Source: JAIVGV01 sp035295985
Lineage (GTDB): Bacteria > Acidobacteriota > Blastocatellia > Pyrinomonadales > Pyrinomonadaceae
Length of the DNA stretch: 14,819 nucleotides
Assembly: GCA_035295985.1 (NCBI GenBank)
Contig: DATHBT010000349.1
Coordinates: 1 to 14,819, forward strand
Direction: 5' to 3'
Part shown: positions 14,516-14,819 of the stretch, piece by piece
Position numbering within the stretch: the first letter of the stretch is position 1
Layout: every line of letters begins with the position of its first letter
Position numbers and translations under genes: made by a program
The notes under the pieces: generated by a model
What the model saw: the letters and a program-made list of their open reading frames with translations, nothing else
The model's database searches: none
What the model was told of the DNA's origin: nothing

Positions 14516-14535
14516 ATGTGTGCTAGCGCACACAT
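14516..14535 (+). promoter_or_regulatory. Shared palindromic element, copy B
   Basis: ATGTGTGC, spacer TAGC, GCACACAT: perfect eight-base arms. The first 16 bases match copy A at 15 positions and copy C at 14. It ends four bases before a -10-like TACACT (14540-14545). Confidence 0.65.
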
Positions 14536-14539
14536 GTGA

Positions 14540-14545
14540 TACACT
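14540..14545 (+). promoter_or_regulatory. -10 box (TACACT) of radical SAM gene
   Basis: TACACT in TGTGATACACT, four bases after the shared palindrome; the palindrome occupies the spacer/-35 region and no normal -35 is seen. The leader to ATG 14679 would be about 127 bases. Confidence 0.45.
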
Positions 14546-14678
14546 CGCCCCGAACAACCCCCTATTACACAGCTAGCTTGAGTTCCCCGGCTCCCTCGCT
14601 CCGGCCGTTAACCGCGTGTTCATGCTTACGCGACGGCGCAGAGGCGGGCCGAGCATTCAATCCTCCAGAGGCAGACCG

Positions 14679-14819
14679 ATGAAAATCCTGCTCTACAACC
14701 CGGACAACGGGGTGACGCGCAACTTCATGCCGCACCTCTGGATGTTCCTTTTGCAGGCCCTGACGCCGCCCGGCCACGAGGTCGTCCTCATCGACGGCAA
14801 CGCCCGCGCCATGACGGAG
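14679..14819 (+). CDS. B12-binding radical SAM protein, N-terminus (partial)
   Basis: The first 47 codons run off the right edge. MKILLYNPDNGVTRNF, MPHLWMFLLQAL, GHEVVLIDGNAR is the typical opening strand-helix-strand of the cobalamin-binding domain found before radical SAM domains. The Cys motif of the radical SAM core would lie beyond the window, so activity cannot be judged. GAGGCAG lies six bases before the ATG. The upstream element is shared with the Crp-like and aspartate-less receiver genes. Confidence 0.65.
   Translation, partial: MKILLYNPDNGVTRNFMPHLWMFLLQALTPPGHEVVLIDGNARAMTE

Noticed and set aside
1..14819. CRISPR array, tRNA, rRNA, transposase or integrase
   Set aside because: No regular direct repeats with spacers, no tRNA cloverleaf with a tRNA-like anticodon and T-arm, and no DDE or recombinase motifs seen on either strand.

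Overview
The window is a GC-rich bacterial segment. No rRNA or other taxonomic marker is present. An Acidobacteriota origin (Blastocatellia-like) is an inference from three things: tandem secreted imidazolonepropionase-like amidohydrolases, a Ser/Thr-kinase N-terminal head of the type common in that phylum, and many small Crp/Fnr-like and receiver proteins. Confidence in that placement is moderate to low.

Layout. (1) 66-2863 (+): two secreted amidohydrolase-fold proteins in an operon; the second has lost most metal-ligand residues. (2) 2988-6161 (+): three class I SAM-dependent methyltransferases in a row, visibly less GC-rich than their left neighbours. The first is fused in frame to a truncated Ser/Thr-kinase head, and a GC-rich hairpin ends the block. 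(3) 6209-8151: a stretch of gene remains (receiver, Crp C-terminus, Crp HTH, a small-protein tail and an epimerase-like tail) around one intact receiver gene (6780-7169) and one truncated receiver (7447-7710). The truncated receiver's leader holds a strikingly regular multi-helix RNA-like fold at 7341-7421. (4) 8152-10149 (+): a PAS-PAS-HisKA-HATPase-REC hybrid histidine kinase. (5) 10319-10609: a small helical protein, followed by a 396-base non-coding stretch with degenerate short repeats. (6) 11006-13171 (-): Crp-like gene, aspartate-less receiver gene and a second Crp-like gene. (7) 13518-14463 (+): two unrecognised genes, then the start of a B12-binding radical SAM protein running off the right edge.

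How it fits together. The right half looks like a signalling patch. A near-identical 16-bp imperfect palindrome (consensus ATGTGTGSYAKCGCAC) sits upstream of the second Crp-like gene, the aspartate-less receiver gene and the radical SAM gene, suggesting a small co-regulated set, possibly controlled by the local Crp-like proteins. The remains in 6209-8070 mirror the order of genes in 10319-12266, suggesting repeated duplication and decay of receiver/Crp/small-protein modules. The strongest leads are the shared operator-like element, the nested RNA fold at 7341-7421, the kinase-head/methyltransferase chimera, and the two degenerate paralogues (the metal-less amidohydrolase and the aspartate-less receiver).
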